This document shows, piece after piece, positions 14,990 through 21,359 of a stretch of DNA of 22,647 bases. The notes under the pieces are model-generated. The model had not been told where the DNA came from, searched no databases, and was given only the letters and a program-made list of their open reading frames with translations. The stretch spans positions 1 through 22,647 of the IMG/VR virus record IMGVR_UViG_3300046467_000345; one strand, 5' to 3'. How positions within the stretch are numbered: the first letter of the stretch is position 1; each line of letters starts with the position of its first letter. The stretch comes from a virus. The position numbers were made by a program, and so were the translations under genes.

Positions 14990-15992
14990 CAAAAAGATAA
15001 CTCAAAAATATCAGGAAGACGGCAAAAGTATTCCTTACGCTGGATACACTGATCAGAATACTATTGATTTTGTAGAAAATCGTTATATTCTGTTAAAAGA
15101 TTTCATACCTAAAGAAATTCTCACTATGACTTTGGACGCATGGAAAGTTATTGAGAATAATCCTAAACAACATAAATTATATTTTCAATTAGAAGATGAT
15201 ATAATTCATGATTCACCCAAAGAAACATTACAAAAATCACACGGTGCATACTGCTTCCCACCAGCAGTTGCACTACACCACTGGATGAAGAATGCGTTAA
15301 GAGGTGCATTGGATTTAAGATTAAAAGAAACCTATTCCTACACAAGAAAATATCAAAGAGGTGCATATCTAAAAGCACACACAGACAGACCATCTTGTGA
15401 AGTATCAACTACCATGTGTTTAGATTATAAAACGGATGATAACACTCCATGGAAAATATGGGCAAATGGAAAACAGAATTGGATTCTTAGAAAACAATTC
15501 CAAGAAGATATTTGGAATGAAGTTCAAAACATACCACACTCACAACGGAAGAAAAATGGTTCAGTGTCATTTGCACTAGAGCCTGGCGATGTTCTCGTTT
15601 ATCAGGGCCCTAATATATGTCATTGGAGAGATTACTTATTGGGTGAACACAGTTATCACATGTTTCTGCATTTCTATAATGCTAATGGAGAGATAAGGGA
15701 AATGGAAAATGCCAATTATGAAATAGAACAAAATGAATTTGTGGGTGCAAATAAACTCAGATATGGAAATGAACAGTTAGCAAGAGGTAATAATTATGGC
15801 CCAAGAGGAGACCCTAGACACGCATTAGCATATGATGGAAGACGAAATCGTTATGACACTACTGCAGATGAAGATAATGCCTATGAGAAAATCAAATTTA
15901 ATAAGTTTTCAGAATCATATGATAAATATTCACCTGAGGAACTAGCGGATTATGTAAATAACTATAAGTGGAACAAAGATGACCGTATTTAA
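14955..15992 (+). CDS. 2OG-Fe(II) oxygenase (prolyl-4-hydroxylase-like) between nrdA and nrdB
   Basis: A 345-residue protein with a double-stranded beta-helix oxygenase core. The metal site is H142-T-D144 in YLKAHTDRPS and probably H223 in CHWRD. The strand GDVLVYQGPN...HMFLHFYN completes the jelly roll. R225 in HWR may bind 2-oxoglutarate, since the usual distal Arg position reads GEH. The last about 100 residues (from ENANYEIEQ) are Asn/Arg/Tyr-rich and look like a separate tail. ATGs at 14955, 14958 and 14961 follow one another. GAGG at 14948-14951 best suits 14958 or 14961, and the exact start is uncertain. It overlaps nrdA by 35 nt and nrdB by 14 nt. The substrate is unknown. Confidence 0.85.
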   Translation: MMMKTAKLARFDKKITQKYQEDGKSIPYAGYTDQNTIDFVENRYILLKDFIPKEILTMTLDAWKVIENNPKQHKLYFQLEDDIIHDSPKETLQKSHGAYCFPPAVALHHWMKNALRGALDLRLKETYSYTRKYQRGAYLKAHTDRPSCEVSTTMCLDYKTDDNTPWKIWANGKQNWILRKQFQEDIWNEVQNIPHSQRKKNGSVSFALEPGDVLVYQGPNICHWRDYLLGEHSYHMFLHFYNANGEIREMENANYEIEQNEFVGANKLRYGNEQLARGNNYGPRGDPRHALAYDGRRNRYDTTADEDNAYEKIKFNKFSESYDKYSPEELADYVNNYKWNKDDRI

Positions 15993-17076
15993 TAAAAAGA
16001 ATGTAGATTTTACAAAAGAGAACATGTTCTTTGGTGAACCATTAAACACACAAAGATTTGACAACTTTAAATATCCAATATTTGATAAACTAACACAAAA
16101 ACAACTCGGTTTCTTTTGGAGACCTGAGGAAGTATCATTACAGAAAGATAGAAGTGATTTTCAAACACTCAACGAAGCACAGAAACATATATTTACCTCT
16201 AATTTGAGGTATCAAACTTTGCTCGACTCAGTTCAAGGTAGGGCCCCAAGCATAGCATTCCTACCATTTGTGACCTTGCCTGAACTTGAGTCGTGCATCA
16301 TTACATGGGATTTCTTTGAATCCATCCACTCAAGGTCTTATACTCACATCATTAAAAATATCTACGCAGACCCAAGTGATGTGTTTGACACCATCTTAAC
16401 AGAACCAGCAATCGTTAAAAGAGCAGAAATGGTGACTGATAAGTATGACGAGTTCATTCACATAGGACGAAGACAGTTGTTAGGATTAAAAGTAGATAAA
16501 TATGAATTGTATAAGGCACTTTACCTTGCTCTTGTGTCGGTGAACATCTTAGAAGGAGTTAGATTCTTCGTCTCGTTTGCATGTTCATTCGCATTTGGGG
16601 AGCTGAAACTCATGGAAGGATCGGCAAAGATCATTTCTCTGATTGCTCGAGATGAGTCTCAGCACCTTGCGATCACTCAACATATCCTAAAGAATTACCA
16701 ACGCCTTGAGAAAGATAAACTTATGTTAAAGGTCATGAAGGATTGTGAAAAGGAAGTGTATCAATTATATGAGGAAGGTGTCAAAACTGAAAAAGAATGG
16801 GCAGAGTTCTTATTTAAAGAAGGAAGTATGATTGGACTGTCAACTCTTTTACTAGGAAACTATATTGAATTTATTTGTAATAAAAGATTAAGAGCAATCG
16901 GGTTAAACACCATATATGATGTTCCTTCAACCAATAATCCATTACCATGGACACAACATTGGTTTAACAGTAGAGGTCTTCAAAACGCACCACAGGAAAC
17001 TGAAATAGAATCGTATATTGTTGGTGGAATCAAACAAGATGTCGATGATGACACATTTGAAGGATTTAAATTATGA
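15979..17076 (+). CDS. nrdB: Class Ia ribonucleoside-diphosphate reductase, beta subunit
   Basis: A 365-residue diiron-tyrosyl-radical subunit pairing with NrdA. The ligands are all present: D83 (LLDSVQG), E114 and H117 in ESIHSRSY with the radical tyrosine Y121, the Glu of LEGVRFFVSFACSFAF, and the Glu and His of ARDESQHLA. Because the tyrosine is kept, this is a conventional Fe/Tyr class Ia enzyme. The C-terminus DDDTFEGFKL is typical of the NrdA-docking tail. The start overlaps the oxygenase gene by 14 nt, and the end overlaps the glutaredoxin gene as ATGA. Confidence 0.98.
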   Translation: MTVFNKKNVDFTKENMFFGEPLNTQRFDNFKYPIFDKLTQKQLGFFWRPEEVSLQKDRSDFQTLNEAQKHIFTSNLRYQTLLDSVQGRAPSIAFLPFVTLPELESCIITWDFFESIHSRSYTHIIKNIYADPSDVFDTILTEPAIVKRAEMVTDKYDEFIHIGRRQLLGLKVDKYELYKALYLALVSVNILEGVRFFVSFACSFAFGELKLMEGSAKIISLIARDESQHLAITQHILKNYQRLEKDKLMLKVMKDCEKEVYQLYEEGVKTEKEWAEFLFKEGSMIGLSTLLLGNYIEFICNKRLRAIGLNTIYDVPSTNNPLPWTQHWFNSRGLQNAPQETEIESYIVGGIKQDVDDDTFEGFKL

Positions 17077-17345
17077 TGGAAATTTGGGGAAGAGTAGGTT
17101 GTTCGTTTTGTAATAAAGCAAAATACCTATGTGATTCAAAGGAAGTTGAATACACCTATTATCAATTAGGGGAAGATTTCACAAGAGAAGAACTCTTGGA
17201 ACAATTCCCTACGGCACGAACATTTCCACAGATTAGATTCGTTGACCATACAGGTGAAGACATGACTGAATCAAAGTATATTGGTGGTTATACTGAATTA
17301 AACGAATATCTTCAAGCTGATTTAGCAACAGGTATATGGATATGA
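17073..17345 (+). CDS. grx: Glutaredoxin
   Basis: A 90-residue dithiol glutaredoxin. The active site is C10-S-F-C13 after the first strand (EIWGRVG), the cis-proline motif is TFPQI, and IGGYTELNEYL matches the family's GG-x-x-[DE]-L end. It probably reduces the C-terminal cysteines of NrdA (C758/C761), in line with its position directly after nrdB with a 4-nt overlap. T4 encodes the functionally similar NrdC. The stop overlaps the next start (ATGA) of a tiny membrane-protein gene. Confidence 0.95.
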   Translation: MMEIWGRVGCSFCNKAKYLCDSKEVEYTYYQLGEDFTREELLEQFPTARTFPQIRFVDHTGEDMTESKYIGGYTELNEYLQADLATGIWI

Positions 17346-17416
17346 GAATCATTATCATAATCTTGTATACATCTATTATCTTATCTATAGGATTTATGAT
17401 TGGGCATTACGCATGA
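17342..17416 (+). CDS. 24-residue single-pass membrane microprotein
   Basis: The frame encodes MRIIIIILYTSIILSIGFMI followed by GHYA: one hydrophobic helix with an N-terminal Arg. It begins with an ATGA overlap with the glutaredoxin stop and ends with an ATGA overlap with the following gene, so it exactly fills what would otherwise be a 67-nt gap. In an operon where all other genes are joined by overlaps, the double overlap is good evidence that it is translated. Tiny hydrophobic ORFs occur in other marine T4-like phages. Possible roles are a membrane effector, an inner-membrane partner of its neighbour, or a translational relay. Function unknown. Confidence 0.7.
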   Translation: MRIIIIILYTSIILSIGFMIGHYA

Positions 17417-17721
17417 GTCCTATTATCTTACCCAGTAAAGAAGAACTAAAGAAATCTAACCGATGGTTCAAATCAGCTACACCTAAGTATACCTTTGATT
17501 GGTATCTTAAATGGGTGGCAAGTATATTTGTTCTTGTGGCCATGTCAATGCGTGGAGTAGAAGGATTACAATTATATGATTTAATTTTTTCAATTATTGG
17601 AATCACTGGTTGGTTAGTGGTCTCGGCAATATGGGAAGACAGGGCGTTAATTATGTTAAACTCTTTTGGTCTAATATTATTGCTAAAGAATTTAGTTACC
17701 ACACTGGTGGTAGTCACATGA
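17413..17721 (+). CDS. Small integral membrane protein (about three TM segments)
   Basis: A 102-residue protein. A polar N-terminus (LPSKEELKKSNRWFKSATPKYT) is followed by three hydrophobic segments: about 30-48 (WYLKWVASIFVLVAMSM), 54-73 and 80-101. WLVVSAIWEDRALIMLNSFGL resembles small cyanophage membrane proteins that I recall as DUF6552 (unverified). It overlaps both neighbours by 4 nt (ATGA). Expression with RNR and redox genes suggests an early inner-membrane role, but there is no motif for transport or catalysis. Confidence 0.7.
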   Translation: MSPIILPSKEELKKSNRWFKSATPKYTFDWYLKWVASIFVLVAMSMRGVEGLQLYDLIFSIIGITGWLVVSAIWEDRALIMLNSFGLILLLKNLVTTLVVVT

Positions 17722-17855
17722 AGATTTATAAATGTATCGTATGTGGTCATGAATATAATGAATGGGAAGAGGATGTTCTTTTTAAAGACCTTCCTGACGA
17801 TTGGGAATGTCCTGATTGTTTCGTAGGAAAAGACATGTTTGAGGAATGGCAATGA
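17718..17855 (+). CDS. Short-loop rubredoxin
   Basis: A 45-residue protein with the rubredoxin iron site: C6-x-x-C9-G and C31-P-x-C34, plus the family blocks F-K-D-L-P-D-D-W before the second knuckle and VGKDMFE after it. The Cys pairs are 21 residues apart instead of the usual 29 or so, so the loop after Tyr13 is shortened. Rubredoxins carry one electron in a mononuclear Fe(SCys)4 centre. ATG 17718 is the start because it overlaps the previous stop as ATGA. An upstream in-frame ATG at 17610 would place 36 codons over the membrane-protein gene. A partner reductase is not seen here. Confidence 0.88.
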   Translation: MKIYKCIVCGHEYNEWEEDVLFKDLPDDWECPDCFVGKDMFEEWQ

Positions 17856-18139
17856 GAAAATACAAGTTATATTTGCCATTGAAAAAGGATCAAGACATTA
17901 TTTGTAAAAGATGGATTCATTTATTCAAGGAGATTGATGTTGAATATCAAGAAGTTCGAATCTTGACTGCGGGAGAGGATTTTCAAAAGATTGATGCAAA
18001 ACACTCACTTCCCTATGCAGTAATGATTGACCATGGTGAAGAAACAGGAAAGAAAAAGTCTTATGAAAATATGTATAAACATGTTTTAGTAGACAGTGGG
18101 AAATCGGAAGATGACTATATACCAAAAGATTATGATTGA
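17852..18139 (+). CDS. Small protein, possible degenerate thioredoxin-fold
   Basis: A 95-residue protein. The order RKYKLYLPL (strand), DIICKRWIHLFKEID (helix with a single Cys), VEYQEVRIL (strand), then SLPYAVMIDHGE (possible cis-Pro followed by a strand) resembles a glutaredoxin that has lost its CxxC. This is a weak fold guess by eye. ATG 17852 overlaps the rubredoxin stop as ATGA with GAGG at 17841-17844; an in-frame ATG at 17846 is too close to that site. It overlaps the zinc-ribbon gene by 8 nt. Position with glutaredoxin, rubredoxin and RNR fits a redox role. Confidence 0.6.
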   Translation: MRKYKLYLPLKKDQDIICKRWIHLFKEIDVEYQEVRILTAGEDFQKIDAKHSLPYAVMIDHGEETGKKKSYENMYKHVLVDSGKSEDDYIPKDYD

Positions 18140-18299
18140 TTCACTTAAACTAAGAATACATTGCGATGGGTGCAAATCCGAAAGTGTTATTGAGCACGAA
18201 ATGGATTCAGAGAATTATCACATACATAATTGTCCTTTTTGTGGCAAAGATATTGATCATGAACTTGAGTGTGAGGAAGTATTTGAGGATGATTTCTAG
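18132..18299 (+). CDS. Small zinc-ribbon protein
   Basis: A 55-residue acidic protein with two metal-binding knuckles: C11-D-G-C14 and C34-P-F-C37-G, spaced 19 residues apart, as in zinc ribbons. The start at 18132 overlaps the previous gene by 8 nt. An in-frame ATG at 18096 would lie well inside the previous gene. The C-terminus is very acidic (ELECEEVFEDDF). Such minimal ribbons are common in phages and may bind nucleic acid or protein. No partner identified. Confidence 0.7.
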   Translation: MIDSLKLRIHCDGCKSESVIEHEMDSENYHIHNCPFCGKDIDHELECEEVFEDDF

Positions 18300-18726
18300 T
18301 AACGGATATAACATACATGTCGATTTCATCGGACAGATAGCACAAAAGAAGAGAATTATTCAATTCGTTAAAGACACTATAACACACTTCATGCCTAGAA
18401 TGTGTAGACCTGTTGACATTGAAATTACAACTGTCAATAGATGTAATCATGAATATTATGCCCTATGTTGGGGTAATAGAAATACCGTAGAAATAGAGAT
18501 CGCAAGAGGCTCAGAAGATAATGAATTTAACCTTGATGAAATGATGTTAAATCTTGCACACGAACTCATCCATGCAAAACAGTTTTTAAGGGGTGATTTA
18601 TCGGCAAATTTAAGGTGGACTGAGAGGAAAATACCACTTTATGAGCAATATATGAGTCAACCTCATGAAAGAGAAGCGTATAACAAAGAAACAGAAATCT
18701 ACGAAAAATACTGGCAAAAGCCTTGA
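18289..18726 (+). CDS. Putative zinc metalloprotein with HExxH motif (SprT-like size)
   Basis: A 145-residue protein. H91-E92-L-I-H95 in LAHELIHAKQF is the zincin metal and catalytic motif, and E127 or E129 in PHEREAYN is a suitable third ligand on the following helix. The N-terminal region has beta segments (VDIEITTVN, NTVEIEIARG). Small HExxH proteins of this kind occur in T4-like marine phages and resemble SprT-like peptidases, though substrates are unknown. The start is ATG 18289, 11 nt inside the preceding gene, with GAGG just upstream. A longer frame from 18166 overlaps the zinc-ribbon gene. It is the last gene of the overlapping operon; its stop lies inside the -35 element of the next promoter. 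Confidence 0.78.
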   Translation: MISSNGYNIHVDFIGQIAQKKRIIQFVKDTITHFMPRMCRPVDIEITTVNRCNHEYYALCWGNRNTVEIEIARGSEDNEFNLDEMMLNLAHELIHAKQFLRGDLSANLRWTERKIPLYEQYMSQPHEREAYNKETEIYEKYWQKP

Positions 18727-18752
18727 CAATGCCCCGCATCTAATGCTATACT
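18723..18752 (+). promoter_or_regulatory. Sigma70-type early promoter (TTGACA, 18 nt, TATACT)
   Basis: A perfect -35 hexamer (18723-18728) is separated by 18 nt from TATACT (18747-18752). It overlaps the stop codon of the upstream gene. The expected start about 7 nt after the -10 falls at about 18759, which is the A of the next ATG. Confidence 0.82.
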
Positions 18753-18758
18753 AACAGT

Positions 18759-18980
18759 ATGGAAAATGGAATAAAAGGAACACACATTGCAACTGGATAC
18801 CCTTGTTGCATCGAACTGACTCCGAGAGAAATGGAACTTGCAACTTGTAACGACATCTGTATGAACGAATGTTGGGACAAGATGAATGATTCAGTCTTTC
18901 TTAGAACAGGCGAGGTCATAATCGACCAAGTTGAAATTGATACAATTACTGTGAATGGAGTTGTCAAAAACTTCCACTAA
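18759..18980 (+). CDS. Small Cys-rich hypothetical protein
   Basis: A 73-residue protein with six cysteines, including C-C in TGYPCCIEL and a spaced set in ATCNDICMNECWDK, plus a beta-like C-terminus (VIIDQVEIDTITVNGVV). The Cys spacing (C-x3-C-x3-C) could hold a metal or form a disulfide cluster. No family recognised. It is the first gene behind a strong early promoter whose expected start site coincides with its ATG, and no Shine-Dalgarno precedes it. The next gene follows after 1 nt. Confidence 0.62.
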   Translation: MENGIKGTHIATGYPCCIELTPREMELATCNDICMNECWDKMNDSVFLRTGEVIIDQVEIDTITVNGVVKNFH

Positions 18981-18981
18981 A

Positions 18982-19479
18982 ATGACTAAAATTAAAAGAA
19001 TATTTGTAGATATGGACGGTGTAGTAGCCGACTTCATCACTGGATGTTCTGGAATGATAGGACAGCCTCTTACTCCTGATCAAGATGGTCACAACATATA
19101 TGATGAACGGAAGGTTGAATTAACCAATAAACGGTTATTCAGACACTTACCACCAATGGTAGATTACGCAGACTTAATTGCCTATATTCGACACACTGAA
19201 TTACCATGGGAAATCTTGACTGCAGCTGGAGTTGTTAATCGTGAACTGGTTGTTTATGACAAGCAGGAATGGATCAAAGAATGGGTTTGTCCAAATGTTG
19301 TAGTGACTTGCACATATAGTGGGTCTCAAAAAAGTGCCTTCGCAAAGAAGGGATTTGTCCTTATTGATGACAGAAAACGAAACATCGAATGCTGGGAAGA
19401 AGCAGGTGGAATCGGAATCTTACACAAAACTGCACAGAATACTATTGAGACATTGAAAGCTCTTAGAAATCCACAGTAA
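18982..19479 (+). CDS. HAD-superfamily 5'(3')-deoxyribonucleotidase-like phosphatase
   Basis: A 165-residue HAD phosphatase. Motif I is D10-M-D12-G-V-V-A-D in IFVDMDGVVADF, motif II is the Thr of EILTAAG, the motif III Lys lies in SAFAKKGF, and motif IV is IDDRKRN. Size and motif I match 5'-nucleotidases such as NT5C, which dephosphorylate (d)NMPs. I chose ATG 18982, 1 nt after the previous stop, over 18955. No Shine-Dalgarno is seen, so expression depends on coupling. Near an RNR operon, a role in adjusting nucleotide pools or recycling host nucleotides is plausible but inferred. Confidence 0.88.
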   Translation: MTKIKRIFVDMDGVVADFITGCSGMIGQPLTPDQDGHNIYDERKVELTNKRLFRHLPPMVDYADLIAYIRHTELPWEILTAAGVVNRELVVYDKQEWIKEWVCPNVVVTCTYSGSQKSAFAKKGFVLIDDRKRNIECWEEAGGIGILHKTAQNTIETLKALRNPQ

Positions 19480-19485
19480 AAATCC

Positions 19486-19493
19486 CCTAAATA
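19486..19493 (+). promoter_or_regulatory. T4-type late promoter (CCTAAATA)
   Basis: CCTAAATA ends exactly 5 nt before ATG 19499, in the only gap between the early nucleotidase gene and the lysis cluster. The predicted start site is the A of the ATG, and no Shine-Dalgarno is present. Confidence 0.7.
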
Positions 19494-19498
19494 GTTAT

Positions 19499-19732
19499 AT
19501 GAAAAGTATGAAAAGACTATGGAGATTTTTAATATCTCTTTTTAGGCATGAATATGAGATAACCATTTACCGTCAATCAGATTTGAGTGGTAATATGTAT
19601 AAATCTATATACAGTGCAAAGAGAATTATTATAAGAAAAGAGAAACACTTGAAATTCCGTGATTGGAATACCAAGAAAGTAGTCGAAGTTCGATCCTCAA
19701 CTGGATTGGAATATAAAATAGAGGAAAAATAA
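19499..19732 (+). CDS. Small conserved late protein next to spanins
   Basis: A 77-residue basic protein opening MKSMKRLWRFLISLFRHEYEITIYRQSD. The amphipathic N-terminal helix followed by beta strands (AKRIIIRKEKHLKFRDWNTKKVVEVRSS) is a pattern I recall from small T4-like cyanophage proteins of unknown function. It is probably membrane-surface associated but has no full transmembrane helix. Start 5 nt after a late promoter. Its stop overlaps the i-spanin start by 1 nt, with GAGGAAAA as that gene's ribosome binding site. A lysis-related role is suggested by position alone. Confidence 0.65.
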   Translation: MKSMKRLWRFLISLFRHEYEITIYRQSDLSGNMYKSIYSAKRIIIRKEKHLKFRDWNTKKVVEVRSSTGLEYKIEEK

Positions 19733-20112
19733 TGCAACAAGTATTAATAGGTTTGTTGGTTGCTCTCGGTATTTTTAGTTATTTCCTATATAATGATAAT
19801 CAAACTCTGAAAGCAAATAACTACAAATTAGAGATTGCAGTCGAAGAACAGAAAGTTGCCATGTTGGCAATAAAAGAGTCTTATGAAAAGCAAGGTCAAT
19901 CCTTGATGCAAATGTCTGCTCGTAATGCAGAGATTGAACAGGACATGAACAAATACTTGGATATTTTTCGTAGACATAATTTAAATCAGTTGGCAGAGGC
20001 AAAGCCTGGCCTAATTGAAACCCGAATAAATAAGGGAACAGCTGATGTATTTAAGAGTATAGAAGATGATAGCAAAGAGCTTAGTAGCCTTAATAACAAT
20101 AACACTCCTTAG
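19732..20112 (+). CDS. i-spanin-like inner-membrane lysis protein
   Basis: A 126-residue type II membrane protein. An N-terminal membrane helix (about 3-19, QVLIGLLVALGIFSYFLY) is followed by a periplasmic coiled coil (about 22-75), then LAEAKPGLIETRINKGTADVFKSIEDDS, a sequence typical of the i-spanin-like proteins of T4-like cyanophages. Spanins join inner and outer membranes in the last lysis step. Its 3' end overlaps by 47 nt a gene for an outer-membrane lipoprotein, the usual Rz/Rz1 overlapping arrangement, which supports the call. The ribosome binding site is GAGGAAAA. Confidence 0.85.
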   Translation: MQQVLIGLLVALGIFSYFLYNDNQTLKANNYKLEIAVEEQKVAMLAIKESYEKQGQSLMQMSARNAEIEQDMNKYLDIFRRHNLNQLAEAKPGLIETRINKGTADVFKSIEDDSKELSSLNNNNTP

Positions 20113-20623
20113 TTCTTGTTCCCTAATGGGAACCAAGGAAGTGGAGATAATCTCTAAACCCATAGAGATTGAAATCATGCAACCACAATTACCAAGGGCA
20201 ATCAATTTGATTGAACCAACATGGTATGTGGTATCTGAAGCAGTGATTGCAAATCCTTGTATTAAAAATGAGGAAGGCAAGAGAGTCAGAAATGAGGACA
20301 GGACTTGTAAACTGGGTAAAGAGAATGACTGGCCTGAGGGTTACACTTACCTTGATAGATTCTTAGATGATATTAAAGATCAGAATGGTGGGAGCATCGT
20401 ATTTGTTGCAACCACGATTGGTGATTATGAAGCAATGTCTGCAAATATGCAAGAATTAAGACGATACATCAAGCAGATGGGTGAAGTCATAATATATTAT
20501 AGAAACGTCACCATCAAGGGTGAACCTGCCGTAGGGGTAGGAGTGAAATTAGACAATGAAACGAAGAGACCTTCAATAGGACTCTTCCCGCGAAACAAAG
20601 ATGACAAGACCGAGTCAAAATAG
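20066..20623 (+). CDS. o-spanin-like outer-membrane lipoprotein
   Basis: A 185-residue predicted lipoprotein. The N-terminus MIAKSLVALITITLLSSCSL has a lipobox L15-S-S-C18, so the mature chain would start at C18. The mature part has a Pro-rich stretch (KPIEIEIMQPQLPRAINLIEPTWYVVSE) and an extended domain with helical NMQELRRYIKQMGEVI. It is out of frame with the i-spanin gene and overlaps it by 47 nt. At 185 residues it is much longer than a typical Rz1, so it may carry an extra periplasmic domain. The last 23 nt overlap the next gene. Confidence 0.8.
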   Translation: MIAKSLVALITITLLSSCSLMGTKEVEIISKPIEIEIMQPQLPRAINLIEPTWYVVSEAVIANPCIKNEEGKRVRNEDRTCKLGKENDWPEGYTYLDRFLDDIKDQNGGSIVFVATTIGDYEAMSANMQELRRYIKQMGEVIIYYRNVTIKGEPAVGVGVKLDNETKRPSIGLFPRNKDDKTESK

Positions 20624-21359
20624 ATACGCTCCAGCAAGATTAGAAGTATTAAATGTGTTCCCTACTCCATTCGCGAGAGGGATTCTTGATATTGATTTAG
20701 ATCAAGTAGTCGAGGACTGCCGAAATCTTGTGGCCGAGGTTCATGAAAGGTGTCCTGATAATAATGGTCAAAACTACACAACCTATTTTGATCAAGACCT
20801 CAGAGAAATCATGCACGAATATGAATGGTTCAAAGAATTTTCAGATCGAATCAAAGACACTTATATCGATTTCATATCAAGAACTTTTGAATCTCGAATA
20901 GAACATTTATCCCGAAGTGACATACACCTATTTTCATGGGTCAATCGTTATGAAGGTCATCATCATCATGAAATTCATAATCATGTCGATTCCTTTATTA
21001 GTGGAACATGGTATATCAAAGCAGCAAAAACTTCACCTATTAAATTCCTTAGTCCAAATCTTATGGCAACCTTTTCCCATAAAACCGAAGATCGGATGAT
21101 TAAAAGAGAGGGATTTCCAAATATAGAATTTAATGGAGTCAACGGAGTCGATCAAGAATTTTGTCTCTTTCCACTGGATGGAGAATTTCTCATGTGGCCT
21201 TCTTATATGCAACATACGGTTCCTGCTAATTATGAACCAGTGGATGATAAATATGAAAGAATCTCTTTGAGTTTTAATTTAAAACATAAGGAGATAATCA
21301 CCGATAACGAAACAGGACACGACATGTCCTATGGGGAATTAAATGAGAGTAAGAGATAA
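20601..21359 (+). CDS. 2OG-Fe(II) oxygenase-like protein (PF13759-like)
   Basis: A 252-residue protein with the layout of the putative 2OG-Fe(II) oxygenases common in marine phages. FPTPFARGIL stands at the N-terminus, H126-N-H128-V-D130-SFISGTWYIK supplies metal ligands, and FLMWPSYMQHTVPAN gives the distal His. ERISLSFN supplies the Arg for 2-oxoglutarate. The substrate is unknown; phage members may modify proteins, nucleic acids or small molecules. The start overlaps the o-spanin gene by 23 nt, and it is the first of three consecutive oxygenase-type genes. Confidence 0.85.
   Translation: MTRPSQNRYAPARLEVLNVFPTPFARGILDIDLDQVVEDCRNLVAEVHERCPDNNGQNYTTYFDQDLREIMHEYEWFKEFSDRIKDTYIDFISRTFESRIEHLSRSDIHLFSWVNRYEGHHHHEIHNHVDSFISGTWYIKAAKTSPIKFLSPNLMATFSHKTEDRMIKREGFPNIEFNGVNGVDQEFCLFPLDGEFLMWPSYMQHTVPANYEPVDDKYERISLSFNLKHKEIITDNETGHDMSYGELNESKR

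Noticed and set aside
17610-17717. Upstream extension of the rubredoxin frame to 17610
   Set aside because: It would run out of frame through the membrane-protein gene; the ATGA overlap at 17718 fits the rest of the operon.
18166-18288. Upstream extension of the HExxH protein to 18166
   Set aside because: It covers most of the zinc-ribbon gene in another frame and gives a fortuitous hydrophobic stretch; ATG 18289 has a Shine-Dalgarno and fits operon spacing.
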